A stretch of 64,000 bases of DNA from Sophora flavescens. Lineage: Eukaryota > Streptophyta > Magnoliopsida > Fabales > Fabaceae. Each line of letters begins with the position of its first letter. Position 1 is the stretch's first letter. Under the pieces are notes generated by a model that was not told the origin of the DNA, ran no database searches, and saw only the letters and a list, made by a program, of their open reading frames with translations. Shown one piece after another: positions 55,481-64,000 of this stretch. A program made the position numbers and the translations under genes. The stretch spans positions 72,987,676 to 73,051,675 of the forward strand of contig CM061065.1 in NCBI GenBank assembly GCA_030762895.1. Direction: 5' to 3'.

Positions 55481-56911
55481 TTAGTAAGGTGGTGGAGGGA
55501 CATACTTAGACACTTTTTCACTAGGTTCTTCCTCTTCTAAGGGTTGTGTCTTAGTAGGTTCCTCCTCCTCATCTACACTCTTGTTATCACTCTCCCCTTT
55601 AGCCTTGGGATCCTCAAGTTTCTTACCACTCCTCAAACTCACAGCTTTACATTGTTCATTATTTGGGTTCACTTCAGGTTGTCCAGGAAACTTGCTCGGT
55701 TGCCTATTTGAATTGCCCGCTTGTTGGGCAATTTGAGTTTCTAACATCTTGTTATGGATGGCTAAGTTATCTACCTTAGATGTTAACTCTTTTATTGCCT
55801 CATTAACTGTCCTACCTTGTTGCCCAAATTCTTCATTTTGCTTACTTTGAGTAGCAACAAAACTTTCCATAAGAGACTCAAGTTTAGATTTTTGTACCTT
55901 AGGATACCCCGATGCGGGTTTCCTATTACCTTGGCCTTCTTGGAATTCGTGGTTCCACATGTTGTTGTAGTTCCCGTAGGAGAGATAAGGATTATTCTTC
56001 CTTACTTGGTTGTAAGGATTTGGGGGAACATAATTTGGCAACTTCGGGTTTGTGTCATAGAAATCGTGACAAGAGTTCACTTGTTCCTCCGAAGTACTGG
56101 ATCTAGGAGCAATACCATGGGGGCACTCCATTATGTCATGTCCTTGCATTCCACAAATCTCACAAACAACATTAGTAGCACCTATTGAACTCACATTAGC
56201 CTTTTCAAGCTTATCAAAGCATTTATTCAATGAGTCAAATTTAGACATAATTAAATCATTACTATTCATTTCAAACTTACCCCCCGAAAGCTTTTTCGGG
56301 TTATTATCTCTTTCCGAACCCCATTGGTGATAGTTGGTGGCTACGTTTTCAATGATATTGAATGATTCAGTCAGTGGTCTATTCATAAAGGCTCCACCAG
56401 ATGTGGAGTCAAGTGACACCTTTGAAGAGTAATCCAATCCATTGTAGAAGGTATGCACTAACAACCACCTCTCGGGCCTATGATGTGGGCAAGACTCTAG
56501 CAATCCTTTGTAACGATTCCAAGCTTCGGATAAGCATCCTCTGTCCTTTTGGAAGAAGCCGGTGATCTGAGTTCGTAGGTAAGCAGTCTTGGATGGAGGG
56601 AAGAATTTTTCCAAGAATGCCTGCTCCAGTTGGTCCCAAGTTGACAAAGTATTAGCGGGCACTTGCTTCAACCAAGCTCTTGCCTTTCCAGTCAAAGAGG
56701 AGGGGAATAACCTAAAGCGAATAGCATCAATTGGGGCACCTTGAATTCTTATTGCATCGGTGAACTCCAAGAATGTCTCCACATGATCAGTCGGATCCTC
56801 CTAGGGTAATCCTCCAAATTGATGTTGCCTAATCATACCAATTAACTGAGGCGGTATAGTGTAGTCCTTCAGTGGTTTGGTATTCGGTAGATTCGCCATG
56901 AGTGGAATGGG

Positions 56912-56958
<47 letters not shown>

Positions 56959-57040
56959 CTTTATAGTCTCCTACGTCTACGAAAGGTCCTTTCGATCTCG
57001 GGGTCAACTTGAATAAGATTTCCAAGACTTTGGGATCTTT
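55481..57040 (-). pseudogene. Athila-C gag (nearly intact)
   Basis: The main open frame 56782-55481 encodes 433 residues with FLEFTDAIRIQGAPIDAIRF, then KARAWLKQVPANTLSTWDQL, AFLEKFFPPSKTAYLRTQI and a zinc knuckle CEICGMQGHDIMEC at about residues 207-220. The N-terminal part (PLMANLPNTKPLKDYTIP, IRQHQFGGLP) is separated by an in-frame TAG at 56801-56803. A GA microsatellite at 56914-56950 shifts the extreme N-terminus. The 3' end has TAA at about 55481, just before the protease frame. Acidic stretch DEEEEPTKTQPLEEEEP near the end. Confidence 0.9.
56914..56950. repeat. (CT)n microsatellite in gag N-terminus
   Basis: About 18 CT units, followed by GTGTGTGT. In the gag frame it reads as an Arg-Glu run and probably caused the frame shift there. 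Confidence 0.9.
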
Positions 57041-57164
57041 GCATCAAAGAGAAAAATACCTGCAAGAGAGAGATAGATACTCCAGAAAAAAAAGAAATAA
57101 ATAATAAATTAAAAAATGTCCAGAAAAATCAATTTAAAAATTAAATTGAAATTCAAGAAAGCAC

Positions 57165-57184
57165 AGTCCCCAGCAATGGTGCCA
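57165..57184 (-). other. Athila-C primer-binding site, degenerate
   Basis: Minus strand TGGCACCATTGCTGGGGACT, three changes from the tRNA-Asp complement, six bases from the LTR end. Confidence 0.85.
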
Positions 57185-57190
57185 AAAACT

Positions 57191-58517
57191 TGATAGCGTG
57201 AATCCGCAAGTGTACGGCTTGGTCGTCAAGTAATAAAAAGATCGAACCCACCGAGACCGTGATCTTAAATAACAATTAATTATTAAATCAATTTAACTAA
57301 ACTATATAAAAAAATATTTGGAAAATATTTGGTTTTTAAAATAAAGATTAACTAACAAATCAAATATTTAAAACACAATCAATTAAAATCGCAATCATAT
57401 CAAATCTGGGATTTTTCAATATCAAAAGAGATTTTCCAGGAATTGGGTTACTAACAAGACTGCTCATGCTACTAATTGACTACCCCTCTTGTTAATAATC
57501 AAAATTGCTTTGAAGGTGAATTTATCCTAAATAAGTTAATGTTCCCTCTCGGGATACAAGAATCGAGCCCAATTAAACCAATCCTTACTCTCGTGGTAAT
57601 TGAATCTAAATTGAACCCTTTAAGCTTTGTGACAATTTAGTGAACCCTCGAAGGACCACTTCTAACTCTCGTCATTTAAGTCCTAATTTTGATTCCTACA
57701 AATCCAATACCCAAGTTCATCGCTAAGTTCATCCTTAGAGTATCTACGACAAGCAAATAAGTGGCCACCGAATTTACAAGTAATTCAAGCAATAAGAATT
57801 AAATCGAAAGCAAAATTGAAATTAACAAGAAACAAAACCTCAATTCATCACATAAAACGAGTCTTGGGCATAGCCCCAATTCCTAGAAATAAAAAGACTA
57901 CTCGCGCATTGCCATGTTCATAGCAACCTTGAATAACAAAAACATGAAAATCCTAAGGGAAGAGAAGAAATTGAGAAGAAGAGAAATCCTAATTTTTGCC
58001 TAAGGTAGCAATCAAGAAGTACCTATTTTCGAGCCTTAGAGTCCTATTTATAATATAGGGTAACTTGAATTCAAAGCTATTACAAAATCAGATCAAATCA
58101 GCAAATTAAAATTCCAAATATTGCGCATCACGGTCGTGATGCCTGTCACGGCCACGTCGTGACAGATTCTGTCTTGGAAAACTTGGCATTGGTTGGCCTG
58201 TCATGACCGTGATGGTCATCGCGGCATGGCCGTGATAGGTTCTGACTTTTGTGTTCTTTTCTTTTCAGTCATGCTCGATCATGGCCGTGATGGGCTCTGT
58301 TTGGCTCATTTTTCTTGATTTTCAAGCTCCGTCTTTGTGCAAGCTCCAACATAATTGATCATGAGCATTTTAATCTTCAATTCCTGCACACAAACACCAC
58401 AAAACCACATTACCCGTTCCAAGGTAAAAACTAACAAAAATCAAATTAAATATGCCTAAACTATATGAAAATGCATGCAAAATGTCAAGGAAATATGAGG
58501 TGAAATCACACTCATCA
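57191..58517 (-). repeat. Athila-C 5' LTR
   Basis: 1327 bp, TGATGAGTGTG...CTATCA on the minus strand. It shares blocks with the Athila-A LTRs (CAAGTAATAAAAAGATCGAAC, CTCGTGGTAATTGAATC) but is clearly diverged and shorter. Three palindromic modules are at about 58126-58290 (TCACGGTCGTGATGCCTGTC, GGCATGGCCGTGAT). Confidence 0.92.
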
Positions 58518-58880
58518 CTTACAATGATCAAAGCCTAATTTTGAGAATTAAAGAGATTTTGGTTTTAATTTTTAAGAAGAACACTTAATTAAAAAAATCA
58601 CTATTTTGATGACATGCATGAGAGAGATAGAGTGATTTTATGATTTTCCTTATATTATAGGTTTGAATGTATGTTTTTGAGGGTCTAGGACCCTTGCATG
58701 TTAAACTTGGTATGATTATACTGTTTGTATTATGAGCACTATTTTAAGTACTCCGTAAAACTTTACCCTCATTTTCAGACTTATGAAAATTATAGAAGTT
58801 TTTCTGAAAGCAACCAATAAGCCTTCTTTTTAATTTGTTTCCGCATGTGATTAGGACGTAATGCCCAATGGGGTGTTACA
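58518..58880 (+). repeat. Probable 3' end of the interrupted Tekay-type LTR
   Basis: Ends GGACGTAATGCCCAATGGGG then TGTTACA at 58880, the typical LTR end. The position just after the Athila nest fits the missing end of the LTR cut at 37189. No PBS follows, so it is a solo LTR or a 3' LTR. Confidence 0.6.
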
Positions 58881-59125
58881 GTGATCCATGTCTGTGTGCT
58901 ATTATTGTATATGTAATATGTAACTTTTTCCGCTTATGATGATAGCACGTTTCTTATCTCCCTTTATTCTTCTGTATATGTTTTATTTTATATCGTGGAG
59001 CAGACCCAGTTGAGCAGGATGCCTCATTTAGATCATCTGTGGATGATGGGGTCCTCGGAGTGCCCACTGATGGGAATGCTTAAGTTGGAGTACCTTGATG
59101 ACAACAGGTGGTTTGTGGACCCAGT
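58881..59125. other. Unassigned segment
   Basis: Between the LTR end and Athila-D. It holds part of an open frame (58995-59258) with no recognisable domain, and its 3' half lies on the antisense of the Athila-D protease. I assign no function. Confidence 0.4.
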
Positions 59126-60997
59126 CACTCATTTCATATCTGCAAGCTGCAATGAAACAGTAGTGGGCTTTGGCTCTTGCGTACCTAACCTGTGGAAAAC
59201 AGACAAAGGCATCAAGTTAATACTTGCACCTAAATCACCTAAAGACTTTTCAAAATAAGAAGTTCCAATAGAACAAGGGATAGTAAAACTCCCTGGAACT
59301 TTAAGTTTAGGTGGCAATTTCTTTAGGAGGATAGCAGAGCATTCCTCGTTAAGCCTCACTATAGCAAACTCTCCCAATTTATTTTTATTGCCCAAAATCT
59401 CCTTAAGGAATTTAGCATATTTGGATATTTGAGAAATGGCCTCCACAAATGGGATATTTATATGGATTTGCTTCAATATATCCAAGAATCTAGTGAATTG
59501 GGGGTCTTGTTGACTAAACCTTTGAGGAAAAGGAATGGTTGGCTTGGGATATGGCACAAGAACTTCCTTCACTAGATCTTTCTCAGTTACGTCAACCTTT
59601 GGATTACCTTCAGTATGAACCTCCTTGGTTTTTGACTTACTCTCTTCTTCATGAGGGATCTCAATCTTTTTCCCACTTCTAAGGGTGATCACCTTAGCAT
59701 GCTCCTTTGGATTCATCTCTGGTTGACTAGTCAGTGTCTCTTTCTCTCTTTGTGTCATCAATGTTACCAAAGTAGACACTTGATTCTCCAAAGTCTTAAA
59801 CCTCTCATCAGTTTTATCTATGTGTTTTATCACTATATCATAGAGATTAGGCCTGCGTTCCTCTTGTCTCAGGCCTTGATTTTGAAAATGAGGTGGCCTG
59901 TAGATAATATTCTAGTTCTGACTCCCATAGGAGAGATTTAGGTTTTCCTTATAACCGGGATTGTAATGATTTGAATAAGGATCATTTTTACCCCGATTAG
60001 GATTACCCACATAATTTGCCTCTTCATCTGCCATAAAAGGGTTGCCTGCTTGGCATTCTTTGCTCTCATGTCCCACTATACCGCAAAGATCACAAAGAAC
60101 GGGAGGTGGATTGGAAGCAGTTTGAGTTATCAACGGAGTTTGTGTCTGCATCATTGCTTCCATCTTCTTTGAAAGAGCCTCCAATTTGTTTTCTAATATG
60201 GTGTTAGCATCCACTTTGTAGGCCCTAGGTTGTATAAAGGCAAGTTGCCTCTTGTTCACAAGCCTATCACTGGATGGCCATTGGTAACTAGAAGTCATAT
60301 GTTCTATCAACTCATAAGCTGTCTGTGGCCTCTTACTCTATATACTACCTCCTGCTGCTGCATCAATCATGCTCTTATTCGATGAATATAAGTCATTGTA
60401 AAATGCTTGAACTAACTGCTAAACAGGAAAGCCATGATGGGTACATTTCTTCAACAGCTCCTGAAATCGCTCCCATGCCTCATACAGAGATTCCTGTTCA
60501 ACCTGCACAAAAGAAGTTATGTCATTATGCAGTTTGGCATATTTAGCAGGTGGAAAATATTTATCCATAAATTTGGAAGAGAGTTGATCCCAAGTGGTTA
60601 TTGAACCATACGGCAAAGACTTTAGCCAAAGTTTGGCCCTATCCCTAAAAGAAAAAGGAAACAGTTGCAGCCTAAAAGCATCATTTGAGACACCATTGTG
60701 TTTGATGGTGTCATAAATCTCAAGAAAATCAGCAAGATGATCATGGGGATCTTCACAAATCTATGTATTTTGCAACATAGAGATCAAGGCTGGCTTAATC
60801 TCAAAGTTGTTGGCCTCAATGTTAGGCCTAGCAATACTCCCAGTAGAATTCATTGAAGGACGAGCAAAGCCCAACATCGTCCTTTCATCCTCTTGAGCCA
60901 TGGTTCTCCTTTCTCTAGCTTGCTTTGGGTTTCTACGCGCAGTTCTTTCTATTTCTGGATTATACTGCAAGGTAGGAGATTGAGAACACGTTAGCAT
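59126..60997 (-). pseudogene. Athila-D gag and protease start (broken)
   Basis: Minus-strand pieces: 60997-60761 (NPEIERTARRNPKQARERRT, then NSTGSIARPNIEANNFEI), 60616-60419 (TTWDQLSSKFMDKYFPPAK), 60310-59912 (a knuckle CDLCGIVGHESKEC) and 59833-59129 (TLRSGKKIEIPHEEESK; FLDILKQIHINIPFVEAI; protease site LGDLGASINLMPLSVFHRL). Stops at 60766, 60418 and 60340 and one at 59905 break gag. Protease is cut after its first motif. Confidence 0.88.
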
Positions 60998-61089
60998 ACA
61001 AGGAAGTAATTCAAAATAATAGAATAATAAAGTAAATAAAATGGCGTCTAAATTAACTAAGATTTAACCTCCCTTATATTGTCAAAAAC

Positions 61090-61109
61090 AATCCCCGGCA
61101 ACGGTGCCA
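61090..61109 (-). other. Athila-D primer-binding site (tRNA-Asp)
   Basis: Minus strand TGGCACCGTTGCCGGGGATT, two changes from the tRNA-Asp complement, six bases from the LTR edge at 61116. Confidence 0.88.
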
Positions 61110-61115
61110 AAAACT

Positions 61116-61908
61116 TGTTACGCTAAAACTACACATAAGGGCAGGTGCACTCTATCGCAAAAGTAATATAGGAGTATTTGGGACTCCAAGTATCAAACCC
61201 GCAGGGATTTGTGACAATTACTGGATTAATTAGTTCCTTATGTTATCTAAACAATCAAGTGCGGTTTGTAATCAAATAATTAAAAACAAGAATATGGTAG
61301 AAACCAAGAAAAACAAGAATCACAAGAAAAGGTTCAATTATGGAAAGCCTAGGGTGCCTGGTTTCACTTATGTCACTACCTATGATATTATCCAATTTCT
61401 CAATGATATGTGTTTCTTATTGATTGTCAATCACTCGCTCTAGAGCTATTAATACCCAATGGTCATGCAATATTAATATTATTTCCCCTAATCAGTTACC
61501 CTCAATGGTCATGCAAGGCAAATAGTTAAAACAAGCATAACGAATTGGCAAGTTTGTTAATTAAATAACTGATTGAAAATAGGGGATTACGCCTGATCCA
61601 CACAACCCCAAATCCGGTTAATCCAAGAGTTCTATTAACTAATTATGGCACGGTCGCCAGTCAATTAATTAACTTGGTAAAGGATGATCAAACCTTTCAG
61701 AAATTCAAACGCAAGGATTAAACCAACCGATTAATAGAAACACTTAATAATATTAAAACTGGAAAAACATCAAAGGTATCAAAACATAAGATCCACCATA
61801 CCCTAGGAATGAGTTTAGCTACACATAGTCATACTCATCACTATACAAATCACAAACATGTAACAATCCATAAAAGAGAAATAGAAAACTAAAACCCTAA
61901 CACCCTTT
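61116..61908 (-). repeat. Athila-D 5' LTR, partial
   Basis: Ends AGCGTAACA next to the PBS on the minus strand. The other end is lost where the next LTR begins at 61909. No partner LTR in the window. Confidence 0.75.
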
Positions 61909-63668
61909 TTGTGACACCCTCTACCCTGCACGCATTCAAAAGCGATAACACATATATAAAAGAGAGAGAACACATGCAACTATATATAATTATCAAAACC
62001 GGACAGAGACTGCCGCATTGTAACATAATGCGGAAATAACCAAAGCATGTTTATAAAGAAAACATAACATAAAACAAAACCATAACCAAACCCAACCCCG
62101 ATGTCACACTATATAGCTGGTATAACCAATCCAATAAAACAACTCGGATACAACCGGAAACAACTACTGAAATGGGAAATCCTATCTACGAGTCACGACT
62201 CCTCAGAGTCACTCCTCAACTGGTTGTTCATCGACCTCTGGATAAACAATACATGCCACAAACATGAAACATAGGGATAGGGAGTAAGAAACATATATAT
62301 GAATATAACGGAAAGGAAGCAGTTAGCATGACGAGCATACATCAAACAAGCATGTTATATCAAACAGCAATATCATAACAATCATCATCATATAACGTGT
62401 ATGCTATGCAATGCAGTTCTGCTCCACTCCTCCACTATGCACTTGGATCCAAACTAACTCAGGATGCCAACTTTGGGGTTACATTTCCACATTGGACAAT
62501 AAGCACCAACGCCGGGGCAATCCACCAAACCGTGGGTGGACCCCTAGGACATCCGACACATCTTATTCTCGGATGCGCCACCACGGTGTATACTTGATTC
62601 CCTTTTGAACGAATACCGCGGACGGTCAGATCGTCTTACTCTCAGACAACCTCCCCTACATTCCACAACCTCCAATCAACATCTCCGATTTGTGAATGCA
62701 TGGAAAACAACACACAACCACCTCCACTTGGGCCCATAGGCTACCCAAGTTTTATCATCATCAACACCTCGACCACTAGGCTATCGAGGATTATAGTTTA
62801 ACGTTCATCGTTAAGTCTTTTAAGCATTAACAACACTCTGGCCATTAAGCACCAGAGCTCAACACCTTGACCATCAAGCATCAAGGCCCCGTTGGAGCGA
62901 ACGGCTACCTAGGTACATCATCCGATCACTTGGAGCGAACACTAGGCTACCAAGGTACAACATCTTATCACTTGTCTCTGGTCATCGTATTCCGTTGGTA
63001 TCTTATTAAGTCTTTTAAGCGTTTGGGGTGAAAACCCATATTTCAACATTCTGGTTCTGTTCTAGTCATGTGAGCACGGGCGTGCTCACATTAAGCACGG
63101 TCGTGCTTTTTGCAGAGCACGGGCGTGCTTAAATGCGCGCCCTGCTCTGGGTTTCAAACTATAGCATGGGCGTGCTCCTTCTTAAGCACGACCATGCTCA
63201 ATGGAGTGTGGTCGTACTGATCTGGGCAGAAAGGGTCAGGAACCCTTTCCCAAATCCTTGGGACAGTTCACAGATTCAACCTATTGGCTCTTACTATTCC
63301 ATTGATCATCAACTTCAATAATCTTAACTGCTCTTCATTAATGTTTATGTCTTATGATGATGGGGAATTAATCATAGCTTCGTTATTAATGTTTCTAGAA
63401 CACTCACTGATCAATCCTGGGGTCTTTAACTAAGCCCTATAAACATAACCTTACCTCTTACACTATATTCATGTCTTATGAACAATTGGGAAAAACATCC
63501 TTTAATTCTCATTATTATCATTAACGCATTTTAACGTCTTAACATCAATGTTTGCATTAACATCCTCAACAATCATCACTCATAAAGAGTACAACACAAA
63601 CAACTGTCAATAGCATCATACTCATCATAATCATGGCATCACAATATTAACATATTCATAACAAACAA
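61909..63668 (-). repeat. Tekay-type LTR, interrupted by CACTA-3
   Basis: Plus-strand text starts TGTGACACCCTCTACCCTGC; on the minus strand this is the LTR end, GGGTAGAGGGTGTCACA. Blocks such as CATTGCATAGCATAC, TATAACTCCTCGATAGCC-like text and the palindromic zone at 63064-63220 suggest the minus strand is sense, by analogy with the LTR at 1175. I am not certain of the orientation. It is cut at 63669. Confidence 0.65.
63064..63220. repeat. GAGCACGGGCGTGCTC palindromic modules
   Basis: Five or six copies of GAGCACGGGCGTGCTC or close variants (AAGCACGGTCGTGCTT, AGCATGGGCGTGCTCC, AAGCACGACCATGCTC) within about 160 bp. Same design as the Athila modules but a different core and a different LTR family. 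Confidence 0.9.
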
Positions 63669-64000
63669 CACTACAAAAAAAAGTTCATTTAGCGACCGAC
63701 AAATAGCGACCGAACAGCTCCGTCACTATTTGCGACCGAAATTACGACTGAAACAACAAATTCCAGATGAAATTAAAATTCCAGCGACCGAATTGGCGAC
63801 CGAAATAGTTGGTGGCAAACAACTCGGTCGCTATTTTGGTCGCCAAACGGTTGACTTCACTTTTTTTTGTTGACTATTTAGTGACCGATTTGACGACCCT
63901 TTAATATACAATGGTCTTATTGGAGCCATTTAGCGACGGATTTGAAATCGGTCACTAAAACGTGTTAAACTGATTTCAAAATGAGTCACTATGCGATCGA
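63669..64000. mobile_element. CACTA-3 left end (runs off window)
   Basis: Starts CACTACAAAAAAAAGTTC, then dense TTTAGCGACCGA / TCGGTCGCTA repeats, the same terminal and subterminal text as CACTA-2. This is the start of another member of that family, inserted in the Tekay-type LTR. Its other end and target duplication lie outside the window. Confidence 0.9.

Larger units (their letters stand above)
53898..58517 (-). mobile_element. Athila-C, truncated Athila-like retrotransposon
   Basis: Minus-strand element with 5' LTR 57191-58517, degenerate tRNA-Asp PBS, gag, protease and the first part of RT. It then stops at the junction with Athila-B (about 53897). RNase H, integrase and 3' LTR are gone. 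Its LTR shares ends and palindromic modules with Athila-A, so it is a relative. Truncation may have come from a deletion or recombination that joined it to Athila-B. Confidence 0.9.
59126..61908 (-). mobile_element. Athila-D, truncated Athila-like retrotransposon
   Basis: Minus-strand fragment with part of its 5' LTR (61116-61908), tRNA-Asp PBS (61090-61109), gag and protease start. It is broken at about 59125 within the protease. At 61908 another LTR element is inserted or joined, so the beginning of the LTR is missing. Its gag is closer to Athila-B gag (FEIKPALISMLQNT, YEAWERFQELLKKCTHHG) than to Athila-A or C gag. Confidence 0.88.

Noticed and set aside
58995..59258. Plus-strand 87-codon frame
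   Set aside because: Half of it is antisense to Athila-D protease and the rest has no recognisable domain.

Overview
The window is nuclear DNA from a flowering plant, almost certainly a dicot. It is AT-rich and intron-bearing, and consists almost entirely of nested transposable elements. The LTR retrotransposons are Ty3/gypsy of two kinds: Tekay/Del-like chromoviruses with long LTRs and an initiator-Met tRNA primer site, and Athila-like elements with a tRNA-Asp primer site. CACTA (En/Spm) DNA transposons, a Cassandra TRIM, a tRNA-derived SINE, a MITE and an L1-type LINE remnant are also present. The only credible single-copy host gene I can build is a two-exon gene for a 58-residue secreted cysteine-rich peptide (minus strand, 15665-15948). 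It resembles nodule-specific cysteine-rich (NCR) or defensin-like peptides, so a legume is my best guess for the host, but this is inference.

Layout. 1-1174: L1 LINE remnant (minus). 1175-10682: decayed Tekay-like element (plus) with a complete 2.8 kb 5' LTR, disabled gag-pol and a truncated 3' LTR, which abuts an inverted relative of the same LTR (10683-12610). 12611-16990: the least disturbed stretch, holding a MITE, the Cassandra TRIM, a SINE with clear 18-bp target duplications and the peptide gene. About 16990-58880: what appears to be one plus-strand Tekay-type LTR broken into pieces by later insertions. These are CACTA-1 (17159-33781, duplication AAC), itself split by Athila-A (24575-32063, duplication GAGCT), and a composite of Athila-B (37190-about 53897) and Athila-C (about 53898-58517). 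Athila-B is in turn split by CACTA-2 (40601-51160, duplication AAA). 58881-64000: unassigned sequence, Athila-D (minus), another Tekay-type LTR (minus) and the left end of CACTA-3, which runs off the window.

Function. Both full CACTA elements carry tnpA-like and TNP2-like genes on the minus strand, all broken by stops or frameshifts. CACTA-1 also carries a ULP1-type cysteine protease domain and captured host exons (ERECTA-like leucine-rich repeats; an EH-domain/Pan1-like protein). CACTA-2 carries a captured galacturonan-binding receptor-kinase ectodomain fragment. Athila-B looks like a gag-only non-autonomous element with an open 540-codon gag frame. Athila-A, C and D have gag and protease pieces, and only C retains some reverse transcriptase.

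The most unusual DNA pattern is a set of GC-rich palindromic modules (core CACGGCCGTG) in the Athila LTRs and an internal region, with an analogous but different core (GAGCACGGGCGTGCTC) in an unrelated Tekay LTR. All boundaries come from reading the sequence by eye; no database search was possible.
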